Below are positions 1-5,950 of a DNA stretch of 16,387 nucleotides, piece by piece; position 1 is the stretch's first letter, and each line of letters starts with the position of its first letter. The notes under the pieces were generated by a model that was given only the letters and a program-made list of their open reading frames with translations, ran no database searches and was not told where the DNA came from. This stretch comes from UMGS946 sp048421225. Its GTDB lineage: Bacteria > Bacillota > Clostridia > Christensenellales > CAG-138. A program made the position numbers and the translations under genes. Where the stretch lies: NCBI GenBank assembly GCA_048421225.1, contig DBFNRV010000024.1:1-16387 (forward strand). Direction: 5' to 3'.

Positions 1-239
1 GAGCAATAGATAAAAACCCAAACAATAATAGTCAAACGTTGTTTTTCGGGATTCCAAAGGGGACTTTTTACAAAAAGTCTCCTTTGGCGGGGTTTGGGGC
101 GGAGCCCCATCGTAAGTGGCCTGGCAGTTGCTTTCAGCCAAAAGCCCCGTTTTGCGGGTTGATCCCTCATCGCGATGGACAAGCGCAATGCGACGCCGAA
201 GGCGAATAGGTGGCATGTACGGTATTTTTGATACATTGG
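1..239. repeat. Direct repeat, copy 1 (239-base period)
   Basis: Positions 1-133 match 240-372 at 131 of 133 bases (differences at 80 and 89), and weaker similarity continues to about 160. The copy contains an inverted repeat at 54-87: 16-base arms around a 2-base centre, with one G:T pair. A second small hairpin lies at 96-108 (GGGGC/GCCCC). The 160-239 part, with the palindrome CATCGCGATG at 168-177, is seen only once, so the unit boundary on the left is unknown because the window starts here. No gene is supported in this stretch. Confidence 0.85.
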
Positions 240-398
240 GAGCAATAGATAAAAACCCAAACAATAATAGTCAAACGTTGTTTTTCGGGATTCCAAAGGG
301 GACTTTTTACAAAAAGTCCCCTTTGGCAGGGTTTGGGGCGGAGCCCCATCGTAAGTGGCCTGGCAGTTGCTTGAAGCCAAAAACCCTGTTTGCGGGTT
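240..398. repeat. Direct repeat, copy 2, with perfect 16-bp hairpin
   Basis: This is the second copy of the unit that begins at 1. Here the hairpin at 293-326 is perfect (16-base arms, 2-base centre), so the single change between copies keeps the stem paired (G:C here, G:T in copy 1). The GGGGC/GCCCC hairpin is at 335-347. The copy ends next to the stop codon of the peptidase gene and supplies its apparent terminator (379-401). No coding frame is supported. Confidence 0.85.
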
Positions 399-401
399 TT
401 T
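379..401 (-). terminator. Likely intrinsic terminator of the zinc peptidase gene
   Basis: On the minus strand AAAAACCC, a 7-base loop and GGGTTTTT form an 8-bp stem ending in a T run, 11 bases after the stop codon at 413-415. The stem is symmetric, so it could act on either strand. The equivalent place in repeat copy 1 has a weaker CCCG/CGGG hairpin followed by GCTTTT. Confidence 0.6.
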
Positions 402-412
402 CCGGCGGCGGG

Positions 413-1492
413 CTACTTATAATACGCCCTTACGCGGTTCACCGAGTTTTCCTCCATCTCCAGGAGTACGGGACCGCCTATAAACTGTGCGTCCTCTTTG
501 CCGTCCTCTTTAAGCACGATAAAGTTTTTGCACAGCACCCGGCCTTCGGATTTTATCATGTTCATCGGGTCGTAGCCGCATATCGTATAGCCTCCGCTCG
601 TCTTTTCACGCCTGGTACGCATGAAGTCGTCGAACCTGGCCGCCCTGGCCGCGCGGAACTCCGAAAGCCGCTGAGCAATCCCGCTGTCGGGTAAAATCGG
701 CGGCTCAGGCACCTGGGCTTTTGCGTCAAGCGCGCCGGCTAAAATCTGACATACGCTCCGCTGTTCCGCGCCAAGCGCATGCGACAGGCTTATTCCCGCA
801 AGTTTGGCCGCCAATACTATTAGCGCGCCCGTATAATAGGATATCCGCCTTGGGTCGAACAGCAGCTCGCCGGGGGATTCTATGATGGACAGGTAGCTTT
901 CCGCCCTTTCATCGAACTTTTCGCCGCTTAGCTGGTTAAGGGCCGACATCCCAGCATATTCGGCCATGCCCTCCACGGTTTCCGTAAGGCGTTCGCAGTC
1001 GATAAACCCGCCTATTATGGATTCGCGGTAAAGCCTGAGGCCCGCGAACCTCCTTAGCAGGTTCCGGCCTCGCTCCTGACCGCCGCCGCGGCAGGCCGCC
1101 GCGAGCAGGCGGTTTTCCTCAAGCTTCACGCTAAAGTTCATGATATCCATCGGATAGCCGAGCGTTACCAGGTCGTTTGGAAACCTTGTTTCGCCGCTTT
1201 CCATCTGAAACGCGTGAAACATTTCATGAACCAGGTTGGAGGCGAATATGTCCGCGTCCCCGTCAACGCCATAGCCTATATTCCATATGGCAATGCGCCC
1301 TCCGCCGTACTCTATGCAGGTATTGCCCAAAAACCTGTTGTCACGCGGTATTACCTCGCCGTCCAGCCACACGGATTCATCGTTGTACAGCGCAAAGGGA
1401 TACCTGTGAAAGCCCTCCCATATTTGGCTAAAGTCCACTCCGTCAAGCCTGGCCTTCATTCCGTCATACAATTTCCTGATTTCTTCGGCCAT
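413..1492 (-). CDS. Predicted soluble HExxH zinc metallopeptidase
   Basis: The product is 359 residues. The clearest motif is LVHEMFHAF, giving zinc ligands His89 and His93 and catalytic Glu90. A helix about 80 residues later, TETVEGMAEYAG (170-181), offers Glu174 or Glu178 as a gluzincin-type third ligand. There is no signal peptide or membrane segment, so the protein is probably cytoplasmic. The ATG start is preceded by AGGGGG with 8-base spacing. The C-terminal 60 residues (about 300-359) look like a separate small beta domain. The gene lies downstream of rplA on the same strand, but hairpins between them make cotranscription doubtful. I do not recognise a named family and the substrate is unknown. 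The HExxH reading is firm; proteolytic activity is inferred. Confidence 0.85.
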   Translation of the reverse strand: MAEEIRKLYDGMKARLDGVDFSQIWEGFHRYPFALYNDESVWLDGEVIPRDNRFLGNTCIEYGGGRIAIWNIGYGVDGDADIFASNLVHEMFHAFQMESGETRFPNDLVTLGYPMDIMNFSVKLEENRLLAAACRGGGQERGRNLLRRFAGLRLYRESIIGGFIDCERLTETVEGMAEYAGMSALNQLSGEKFDERAESYLSIIESPGELLFDPRRISYYTGALIVLAAKLAGISLSHALGAEQRSVCQILAGALDAKAQVPEPPILPDSGIAQRLSEFRAARAARFDDFMRTRREKTSGGYTICGYDPMNMIKSEGRVLCKNFIVLKEDGKEDAQFIGGPVLLEMEENSVNRVRAYYK

Positions 1493-1705
1493 TTACCGCA
1501 CCCCCTAAAAAATAAAGCGGAAGCGCTTCAACACTTCCGCCCCGCCTGTCAAAAAACCCCTGGGGATTGTCAAGGGGCGGACCCCTTGACTTTATTCCGG
1601 CTCCGGCGGCGTGTACGCCGGAACGGATGAAATCCAGAGGATTTCGTTCTTTGCAGGTTTCCCCGCCCGGGAGCCCGTAGGGCGAGAGGGGAAACCCGAC
1701 TCCTC
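1493..1705. repeat. Gene-free hairpin cluster between rplA and the peptidase gene
   Basis: No gene is seen. The stretch carries successive inverted repeats: 1517-1540 (GCGGAAG/CTTCCGC), 1557-1565 (CCCC/GGGG), 1569-1590 (GTCAAGGGG/CCCCTTGAC), 1595-1623 (TTCCGGC/GCCGGAA, with an inner CGGCGT/ACGCCG), 1629-1645 (GAAATCC/GGATTTC) and 1656-1696 (GGTTTCCCC/GGGGAAACC). All arms are perfect. The density suggests an interspersed repeat or a structured untranslated RNA rather than random sequence. Confidence 0.6.
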
Positions 1706-1729
1706 AAAAAAGTGGCGCAGCCGCTTTTT
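1706..1729 (-). terminator. Possible terminator after rplA
   Basis: A hairpin with A-rich and T-rich arms, GCGGC/GCCAC extended by A5/T5, lies 12 bases past the rplA stop codon. On the minus strand there is one C-A mismatch in the stem; on the plus strand the same position is a U-G pair, so the element would fold better in that direction. It probably ends the ribosomal operon, but imperfectly. Confidence 0.45.
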
Positions 1730-1740
1730 CGACACTCTGA

Positions 1741-2430
1741 TTAGAACTTTGCGCCGTTGAGCTTTATGCCCGGGCCCATGGTCGACGCTATTACCAGGCT
1801 CTTTATATATGTGCCCTTGGCCGCCGCCGGTTTCGCCTTGACTATGGCGTCCATCAGGGTGTTCAGGTTGTCGGTTAGCTTTTCAACCCCAAACGATACC
1901 TTGCCGATGGGTACGTGCACGATACTGGTCTTGTCAACGCGGTACTCGACCTTACCCGCTTTGATGTCCGCGATAGCCTTTGCTATGTCAAAGGTTACGG
2001 TTCCGCTCTTGGGGTTTGGCATAAGTCCCTTTGGCCCCAGCACACGGCCGATGCGTCCAACGGTTCCCATCATGTCCGGCGTAGCCACGCATACGTCGAA
2101 TCCAAACCAGTTCTCGGTCTGAATCTTCTTTACCAGATCGTCGTCGCCTACGAAGTCCGCTCCGGCTTCCTGCGCCTCGCGCGCCTTGTCGCCCTTTGCG
2201 AATACGAGCACGCGAACGGTTTTGCCCGTGCCGTTTGGCAGTACTACCGCGCCGCGCACCTGCTGGTCGGCGTGCCTCGGGTCAACGCCCAGGCGGATGT
2301 GCGCTTCAACGGTTTCATCAAATTTAGCCTTGGACGTGCCGATCACCGCCGAAAGCCCTTCTTCGGTATCGTACAGCTTAAGCTTATCGATTGTTTTCAG
2401 GCTGTCAATATACTTCTTGCCATGCTTCAT
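1741..2430 (-). CDS. rplA: 50S ribosomal protein L1
   Basis: This 229-residue protein forms the L1 stalk of the large subunit near the E site, and in many bacteria also represses its own operon. The length is normal for the family. The L1 signature GRIGRVLGPKGLMPNP lies at about 125-140, and the start MKHGKKYIDS is typical. The ATG is preceded by AGGAGG (2438-2443) with 7-base spacing. The gene is last in the rpmG-secE-nusG-rplK-rplA run and is separated from rplK by 51 bases that contain an L1-type hairpin. The partner genes rplJ and rplL, which normally follow, are absent here. Nothing is truncated or altered. Confidence 0.98.
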   Translation of the reverse strand: MKHGKKYIDSLKTIDKLKLYDTEEGLSAVIGTSKAKFDETVEAHIRLGVDPRHADQQVRGAVVLPNGTGKTVRVLVFAKGDKAREAQEAGADFVGDDDLVKKIQTENWFGFDVCVATPDMMGTVGRIGRVLGPKGLMPNPKSGTVTFDIAKAIADIKAGKVEYRVDKTSIVHVPIGKVSFGVEKLTDNLNTLMDAIVKAKPAAAKGTYIKSLVIASTMGPGIKLNGAKF

Positions 2431-2444
2431 TTCTATTCCTCCTA

Positions 2445-2474
2445 CGTGGTGGTAGCGACCTCAGGTCTCCCACG
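2445..2474 (-). promoter_or_regulatory. L1-binding-site mimic upstream of rplA
   Basis: On the minus strand GUGG (2473-2470) pairs with CCAC (2452-2449), with inner ACC/GGU around a UGA loop. Unpaired GAG on one side and CGCUA on the other match the GUGGGAG...UACCAC pattern of the L1-binding helix in 23S rRNA. The element begins 7 bases after the rplK stop and ends one base before the rplA AGGAGG, so bound L1 would be expected to block initiation. Mimicry of the rRNA site is established for L1 autoregulation; binding at this site is inferred. Confidence 0.7.
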
Positions 2475-2481
2475 ATGTCTA

Positions 2482-2907
2482 TCAGTCAACAACCGTTATG
2501 CCCATGCTGCGGGCCGTGCCGGCTATCATGCTCATCGCCGATTCAATGCTCGCCGCGTTCAGGTCGGGCATCTTCAGCTCTGCAATCTCTTTTACCTGCG
2601 CCTTTGTTATCGACGCGACCTTTTCCTTGTTGGGGCGGCCGGATGCGTGCTCAATTCCGCACGCCTTCTTGATAAGAACCGGCGCCGGCGGCGTTTTGGT
2701 GATAAAGGTGAACGAACGGTCCTGATAAACCGTTATTACTACAGGTATGATGAGACCCGCCTGTTTGGCGGTGCGTTCGTTGAACTCTTTGCAAAAGCCC
2801 ATTATGTTTACGCCGTGCTGTCCCAGCGCGGGGCCGACCGGCGGCGCGGGCGTCGCCTTTCCGGCAGGGATCTGGAGCTTGACAAAGCCTGTGATCTTCT
2901 TCGCCAT
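2482..2907 (-). CDS. rplK: 50S ribosomal protein L11
   Basis: This 141-residue protein binds the GTPase-associated region of 23S rRNA and shapes the base of the L7/L12 stalk. The start at 2907 gives MAKKITGFVKLQIPAGKATP, the canonical L11 N-terminus, with AGGAGG at 2918-2923 and 10-base spacing. An upstream in-frame ATG at 2973 would add 22 residues that no L11 has and would run through the regulatory hairpin, so it is rejected. The hallmark PPVGPALGQHGVNIMGFCK lies at 22-40. The gene lies between nusG, after a 269-base gap, and rplA, after a 51-base gap. Confidence 0.98.
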   Translation of the reverse strand: MAKKITGFVKLQIPAGKATPAPPVGPALGQHGVNIMGFCKEFNERTAKQAGLIIPVVITVYQDRSFTFITKTPPAPVLIKKACGIEHASGRPNKEKVASITKAQVKEIAELKMPDLNAASIESAMSMIAGTARSMGITVVD

Positions 2908-2931
2908 TTGAAAACTTCCTCCTATTATAAT

Positions 2932-2973
2932 GTGGTGCGAGCGGAATTGCGGGATTTTTGCCCTTCCTCCCAC
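2932..2973 (-). promoter_or_regulatory. L1-binding-site mimic in the rplK leader
   Basis: On the minus strand GUGG (2973-2970) pairs with CCAC (2935-2932), GGAA with UUCC and GGG with CCC, giving a three-segment stem. It opens with the same GUGGGAGG string that begins the L1 site of 23S rRNA. The element ends 8 bases before the rplK AGGAGG. A further simple hairpin lies just upstream at 2980-2994 (ATCCGC/GCGGAT). L1 repression through the rplK leader is the known E. coli mechanism; the assignment here is by pattern. Confidence 0.6.
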
Positions 2974-3054
2974 TATGAAATCCGCAAAGCGGATGACATA
3001 TCAAATTAATCTCAGCGGCGGCGCATTATCCATATCCGGCGCCGGCCATAGTTT

Positions 3055-3073
3055 AAAAAGGGCTATACAGCCC
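3055..3073 (-). terminator. Intrinsic terminator or attenuator between nusG and rplK
   Basis: On the minus strand GGGCT and AGCCC close a 4-base loop and are followed directly by five Ts. It lies 103 bases past the nusG stop and 148 bases before the rplK start. I see no convincing promoter after it, so it more likely trims readthrough into rplKA than isolates them. The remaining 3074-3176 is GC-rich, with a weak CACCG/CGGTG hairpin and no gene. Confidence 0.6.
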
Positions 3074-3176
3074 GTAAAAGGGAATCATTCGCATTCTAGC
3101 GGCCCGCGCGTACACACCGAAAAACCGCCGGTGCGGCGCGGCGCGATACCATAAAAAGCCAAGCCCCGCGCCGGCG

Positions 3177-3773
3177 CTAGTCGCGTAATTTTTGAACCTC
3201 AATAAAATCAAGCTCAACCGGCGTTTTTCTGCCGAACATTTCAACCACCAGCTTAACCTTTTGCTGATCGGTGTCAAATGACACCACGCTTCCGACAAAG
3301 TTCTCAAGCGGCCCCGATACCACGCGCACGCTCTCGCCTATCTCAAGATCCAGCTTGATGGGCAGGCGCTCGATGCCTATCGACGTAACCTCCTCGTCGG
3401 TGAGGGGAACGGGACGGCGGTGGTCGTACGACGCATCCTTGTCCGCGGAACCTCCAAGGGATATGTTCTTGGGCGGCTGGCCCACAAAGCCGGTTACTCC
3501 GCGGGTGTTGCGCACAATATACCACATCTCGTCGTCCATGATCATCTTGACCATGACATAGCCCGGAAACAGCTTCTGCTGTACGGTTTTGCGCTTTCCG
3601 TCCTTGAACTCGGCCACCTCTTCGGTGGGGATGCTTATCTCTACTATCCTGTCCTGAAGGCCCCTGTTCTCTATCGCCTTTTCGAGGTTGTGCTTTACCT
3701 TGTTCTCATAACCGGAGTAGGTATGTACCACGTACCACCTTGCGACGCTGTCGTCATCAGGCCTATGCTCCAT
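3177..3773 (-). CDS. nusG: Transcription termination/antitermination factor NusG
   Basis: This 198-residue factor binds RNA polymerase and modulates pausing, termination and coupling to translation. The NGN domain spans about 12-98, with WYVVHTYSGYENKV near its start and LFPGYVMVKM at 68-77. The KOW domain spans about 144-198, with GESVRVVSGPLENFVGSV at 146-163. The linker between them is lengthened by a charged stretch at about 103-122 that short NusG proteins lack. The start is supported by AAGGAG 5 bases upstream of the ATG. The gene follows secE by 24 bases, the usual arrangement. Confidence 0.97.
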   Translation of the reverse strand: MEHRPDDDSVARWYVVHTYSGYENKVKHNLEKAIENRGLQDRIVEISIPTEEVAEFKDGKRKTVQQKLFPGYVMVKMIMDDEMWYIVRNTRGVTGFVGQPPKNISLGGSADKDASYDHRRPVPLTDEEVTSIGIERLPIKLDLEIGESVRVVSGPLENFVGSVVSFDTDQQKVKLVVEMFGRKTPVELDFIEVQKLRD

Positions 3774-3797
3774 AAACTTCTCCTTTTTCGCGGCGCG

Positions 3798-4058
3798 TCA
3801 AGAGGCCAGCGCGGACAAACCGGATAGCTGCGTCATTCCGAAATTAAATCCGAAATCCAACAGGCCTATTATTACCGCAAACACCGCCACAAACGCAAGA
3901 ACCGTAAGCGTATAGGAAACCAGTTCCTTCCTAGTAGGCCAGGCCAGCTTTTTAGTTTCGCCGAATACTTCCTTAAAATAGCGGCCTATGCGCTTAAAGA
4001 AACCAATAAAACGGTTCGGCTTCTTTTCCTTCTGATTTTTGGCTTTGTCCTTTTCCAT
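3798..4058 (-). CDS. secE: Preprotein translocase subunit SecE
   Basis: This 86-residue protein clamps SecY in the membrane-embedded translocase. It has a lysine-rich cytoplasmic N-terminus (1-30), the conserved amphipathic motif GETKKLAWPTRKEL (33-46), and one transmembrane helix at about 47-70. That is the short, single-helix form expected for Firmicutes. An AAAGGTG ribosome binding site precedes the ATG. The gap to rpmG is 15 bases and to nusG 24 bases, consistent with one transcript. The short tail ending in LSGLSALAS is unremarkable. Confidence 0.96.
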   Translation of the reverse strand: MEKDKAKNQKEKKPNRFIGFFKRIGRYFKEVFGETKKLAWPTRKELVSYTLTVLAFVAVFAVIIGLLDFGFNFGMTQLSGLSALAS

Positions 4059-4073
4059 CTGACGTCACCTTTC

Positions 4074-4223
4074 TTATTTGGATTCCCTGTGAGCCGTGTG
4101 CTTGCGGCAGAAACGGCAATACTTGTTGAACTCGAGCCTGTCGGGGTCGTTCTTCTTGTTTTTAAACGTATTGTAATTTCTCTGCTTGCACTCGGTGCAG
4201 GCCAGCGTTATCTTTACTCGCAT
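4074..4223 (-). CDS. rpmG: 50S ribosomal protein L33, zinc-binding form
   Basis: The product is a 49-residue protein of the large subunit near the E site. It contains CTEC at 9-12 and CRFC at 36-39, two CxxC pairs that mark the zinc-binding (C+) form. The start at 4223 gives MRVKITLACTECKQRNY, the standard N-terminus, with GGGAGG upstream. An in-frame ATG at 4262 would add 13 residues not found in the family and is rejected. This is the first gene of the operon, with a consensus promoter about 80 bases upstream. No tRNA-Trp gene lies between it and secE, although some Firmicutes carry one there. Confidence 0.96.
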   Translation of the reverse strand: MRVKITLACTECKQRNYNTFKNKKNDPDRLEFNKYCRFCRKHTAHRESK

Positions 4224-4281
4224 GATAATTCCCTCCCAATCGGTATAAGCGGCTAGCCGCATAGATAGCGAATTAAAATAA

Positions 4282-4296
4282 CCCCCCTATGGGGGC
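4282..4296 (-). other. GC-only hairpin at the predicted 5' end of the ribosomal operon mRNA
   Basis: CCCCC and GGGGG close a 3-base loop at 4283-4295. It begins about 4 bases after the transcription start predicted from the promoter at 4306-4334. Such a 5'-terminal stem could protect the leader from decay. It lacks a proper U tract (TTATTTTAA follows on the minus strand), so I do not call it a terminator. Confidence 0.5.
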
Positions 4297-4305
4297 ACCT
4301 CATCT

Positions 4306-4334
4306 AATTTATCACATGGGGTTAACTGTGTCAA
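4306..4334 (-). promoter_or_regulatory. Sigma-A promoter of rpmG-secE-nusG-rplK-rplA
   Basis: On the minus strand a perfect TTGACA (4334-4329) is followed by 17 bases and TAAATT (4311-4306), which matches 4 of 6 -10 positions. The transcription start would be near 4299, leaving a leader of about 76 bases before rpmG. Confidence 0.75.
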
Positions 4335-4351
4335 CGATGATTTTATTAAAT

Positions 4352-4418
4352 ATACGCGGTTTTTTTAAGCCCGTATTCCTTATATGGCGCGTATTTAGAT
4401 ATTATATGCCCATACGCG
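4352..4418. promoter_or_regulatory. Three ATACGCG motifs between divergent promoters
   Basis: The heptamer ATACGCG occurs at 4352-4358 and 4412-4418 on the plus strand and inverted at 4388-4394. A near match, ATACGCT, lies at 4529-4535. The first two form a 7-bp dyad with a 29-base gap. They sit between the rpmG promoter and the plus-strand promoter, where a regulator of either could bind. No protein is identified, and this is suggestive only. Confidence 0.25.
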
Positions 4419-4501
4419 CGGCGGCGCAAGCTTTGCGGGAGCATTCCTGTTCCCATATTTTATAATAAGGCTATAAATATATGTTCACCGCTCGGCGCAT
4501 G

Positions 4502-4510
4502 TGCTATAAT
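4502..4510 (+). promoter_or_regulatory. Extended -10 promoter for the TraX-family gene
   Basis: TGC followed by perfect TATAAT (4505-4510) is an extended -10 element. The -35 is weak: TGTTCA at 4482-4487 with 17-base spacing. The predicted start is near 4517, inside the longest possible reading frame, which supports the ATG at 4550 as the true start. A second TATAAT at 4461-4466 has no -35. Confidence 0.55.
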
Positions 4511-4549
4511 TATCCAAACATCATCAAAATACGCTATTTGGGGGGAACG

Positions 4550-5293
4550 ATGGATATAATCCCGGCCCTGGACGCTGGCGGACAAATCAAGGGCGGCGGC
4601 CTCAGTTCTTTTTGGCTTAAGATTATCGCCTGCGCCGTCATGCTTGTCGACCATTCCGCACTGGTGGCTCCGGCTACGCTTGGCGGCTGGTATACGGCGA
4701 TGCGGTGCGTGGGCCGGATAGCCTTCCCGCTGTTTGCGTATCAGCTTGCGAGCGGTTATGCGCATACCTCCGACGTCAGGCGGTATATGCTGCGCATGGC
4801 GGCCTTCGCAATCATTTCCCAGGTGCCGTTTTATCTTTTTTTGTCGCCTGTTTCGCACGGCGTAGGGCTCAATATATTCTTTACCCTGCTGCTTGGCATA
4901 ATGTGCGCGTATGTAAACGACAACTGTCCATGGAAATGGGCTGCCGTACTGTTCTGCGGGCTTACAATAGTTGCGGGCGAAAGCTTAAATGTGGACTATG
5001 GCGCGTGGGGCGTTACTCTGGCGTTCATGTTCTGCGCCTGCGGATCCGACAGGCGGATGGCGCTGGCCATGTTTGCGGCGCTTGCCGCAATTAAGTTCGT
5101 GCCTCAAATGCTGGCCGCCCCTTCGCTGGCGCTGTCATATTATCTGCCAATGATGCTTTGCACCCTGGCCTCCTCGGCGCTTATGCTGGCCCACAGCGGG
5201 CGGCGCGGCAGGAGGACGGGGCTTAAGGTATATATCTTTTATCCCGCGCACCTGATGCTTCTGTACGCCGTCAGGGTCCTGTTCGTGCGGTGA
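4550..5293 (+). CDS. TraX-family integral membrane protein
   Basis: The 247-residue product has about eight hydrophobic helices. It opens with the family pattern LKIIACAVMLVDHSAL (23-38, containing Asp34-His35), then GRIAFPLFAYQLASGYAHT (55-73) and RRYMLRMAAFAIISQVPFYLF (77-97). F-plasmid TraX acetylates pilin, and chromosomal relatives in Firmicutes are of unknown role, so acyl transfer at the membrane is only an inference. A longer frame from the ATG at 4481 would overlap the promoter; the ATG at 4550 has GGGGGG 4 bases upstream. The C-terminus is basic (GRRGRRTG) before a final helix. The next gene starts 65 bases on, with no terminator between them. Confidence 0.85.
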   Translation: MDIIPALDAGGQIKGGGLSSFWLKIIACAVMLVDHSALVAPATLGGWYTAMRCVGRIAFPLFAYQLASGYAHTSDVRRYMLRMAAFAIISQVPFYLFLSPVSHGVGLNIFFTLLLGIMCAYVNDNCPWKWAAVLFCGLTIVAGESLNVDYGAWGVTLAFMFCACGSDRRMALAMFAALAAIKFVPQMLAAPSLALSYYLPMMLCTLASSALMLAHSGRRGRRTGLKVYIFYPAHLMLLYAVRVLFVR

Positions 5294-5358
5294 ATAGCGG
5301 GACTTGTGCCGGGATAGAATCAAACTGAATAAAATATTTTGTTATACGGAGGGACACT

Positions 5359-5673
5359 ATGGAGATCAACACTGCCGACGCGCTTGAGTACATCACTGAG
5401 AAATTCCGCGCCGAAGGAGACTTTGCGTTTATACCTGAGGACGACCTGAGCAAGGTCGTTGCTTCCCTGCTGCAGATCGACAATGGATATATGTCCGAGG
5501 CAGGGGTTTACGACGGCGGGATTTATGATGAGGACGAGGCCTACGAAATGCTTTCAAAGGGCATTCAGGACAGCTTTCCCCAATATAAGATGTACGCCAT
5601 GCGCATTACCGAGGATTACATGGACTTTGCCGAGGAGTATCTCGCCAGCATAGACGCGATAGACTGGGAATAA
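5359..5673 (+). CDS. Small acidic protein of unknown function
   Basis: This is a 104-residue, strongly acidic protein without a signal peptide, membrane helix or cysteine. I do not recognise it. The N-terminal half (EINTADALEYITEKFRAEGD...) looks helical. A Tyr/Asp/Gly-rich centre, YDGGIYDEDEAYEML, follows, and the C-terminus ends in EYLASIDAIDWE. The start is clear: GGAGGGA lies 4 bases before the ATG. The leader contains TAGAAT (5315-5320, 5 of 6 to a -10) without a clear -35, so the gene may share the upstream TraX-family transcript. It is followed by the candidate structured RNA and the terminator at 5951. Coding status is well supported; function is open. Confidence 0.8.
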   Translation: MEINTADALEYITEKFRAEGDFAFIPEDDLSKVVASLLQIDNGYMSEAGVYDGGIYDEDEAYEMLSKGIQDSFPQYKMYAMRITEDYMDFAEEYLASIDAIDWE

Positions 5674-5699
5674 ACGCATACTGAGTCCGGCGGGCCGAG

Positions 5700-5923
5700 G
5701 CTCCCTGAAACCTAACCCGGCATCCCTTCCGGCTGTTTAAAGGCGTGAAACGGGGGATCGTTTATACCACATCGCGGACGGGGCGAAAAACCAAAGGCTT
5801 CCCGCTATCGGGCCGCCCCGCAAAGCACGCGGAAGGTCAAATGGGCGCCTTAATAGCGCTCTAGGAACGTCCGGCTCTTTGATAACAGGGGATTTGCCGG
5901 CAATGACGTAAGGTAACAGGAGC
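5700..5923 (+). ncRNA. Candidate structured RNA (about 225 nt), class unknown
   Basis: The two ends pair in order. G5700-C5704 pairs with G5919-C5923 and U5706-G5707 with C5917-A5918. A5710-U5713 pairs with A5911-U5914 and C5717-C5721 with G5896-G5900, giving 16 pairs. Inside lie hairpins at 5722-5758 (AUCCC/GGGAU plus CUGUUU/AAACGG), 5779-5820 (CGGGGCG/CGCCCCG with inner CCCG/CGGG) and 5844-5860. AUCCC at 5722-5726 could instead pair with GGGAU at 5889-5893, extending the closing helix. A strong terminator follows 28 bases later. It does not match my memory of 6S, SRP, tmRNA, RNase P or the common riboswitches. It could be a free RNA or the 3' end of the acidic-protein transcript. Confidence 0.45.
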
Positions 5924-5950
5924 ATATATTTAAAAAGGTGAAACGCATAA

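Noticed and set aside
1..398. CRISPR-like array
   Set aside because: There are only two units of 239 bases with long internal hairpins, and no short repeats with regular spacers.
116..694. 192-residue plus-strand reading frame
   Set aside because: It overlaps the 3' end of the well-supported peptidase gene and the hairpin repeats. The translation is rich in Arg/Pro with no family-like pattern and there is no ribosome binding site.
2908..2973. Longer N-terminus for L11
   Set aside because: The 22 extra codons coincide with the L1-type leader hairpin, and the product would not match any L11.
4059..4073. tRNA-Trp between rpmG and secE
   Set aside because: This position holds a tRNA in some Firmicutes, but only 15 bases are available here.
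4481..4549. Longer N-terminus for the TraX-family protein
   Set aside because: The extra 23 residues overlap the TATAAT at 4505-4510 and do not resemble the family, which begins near LKIIA.
5700..5923. 6S, SRP, tmRNA or RNase P RNA
   Set aside because: I could not find the conserved strings I know for these (for example the SRP GNAR region, RNase P GAGGAAAGUCC, or the tmRNA tRNA-like ends), and the branching does not fit the rod-like 6S or SRP.
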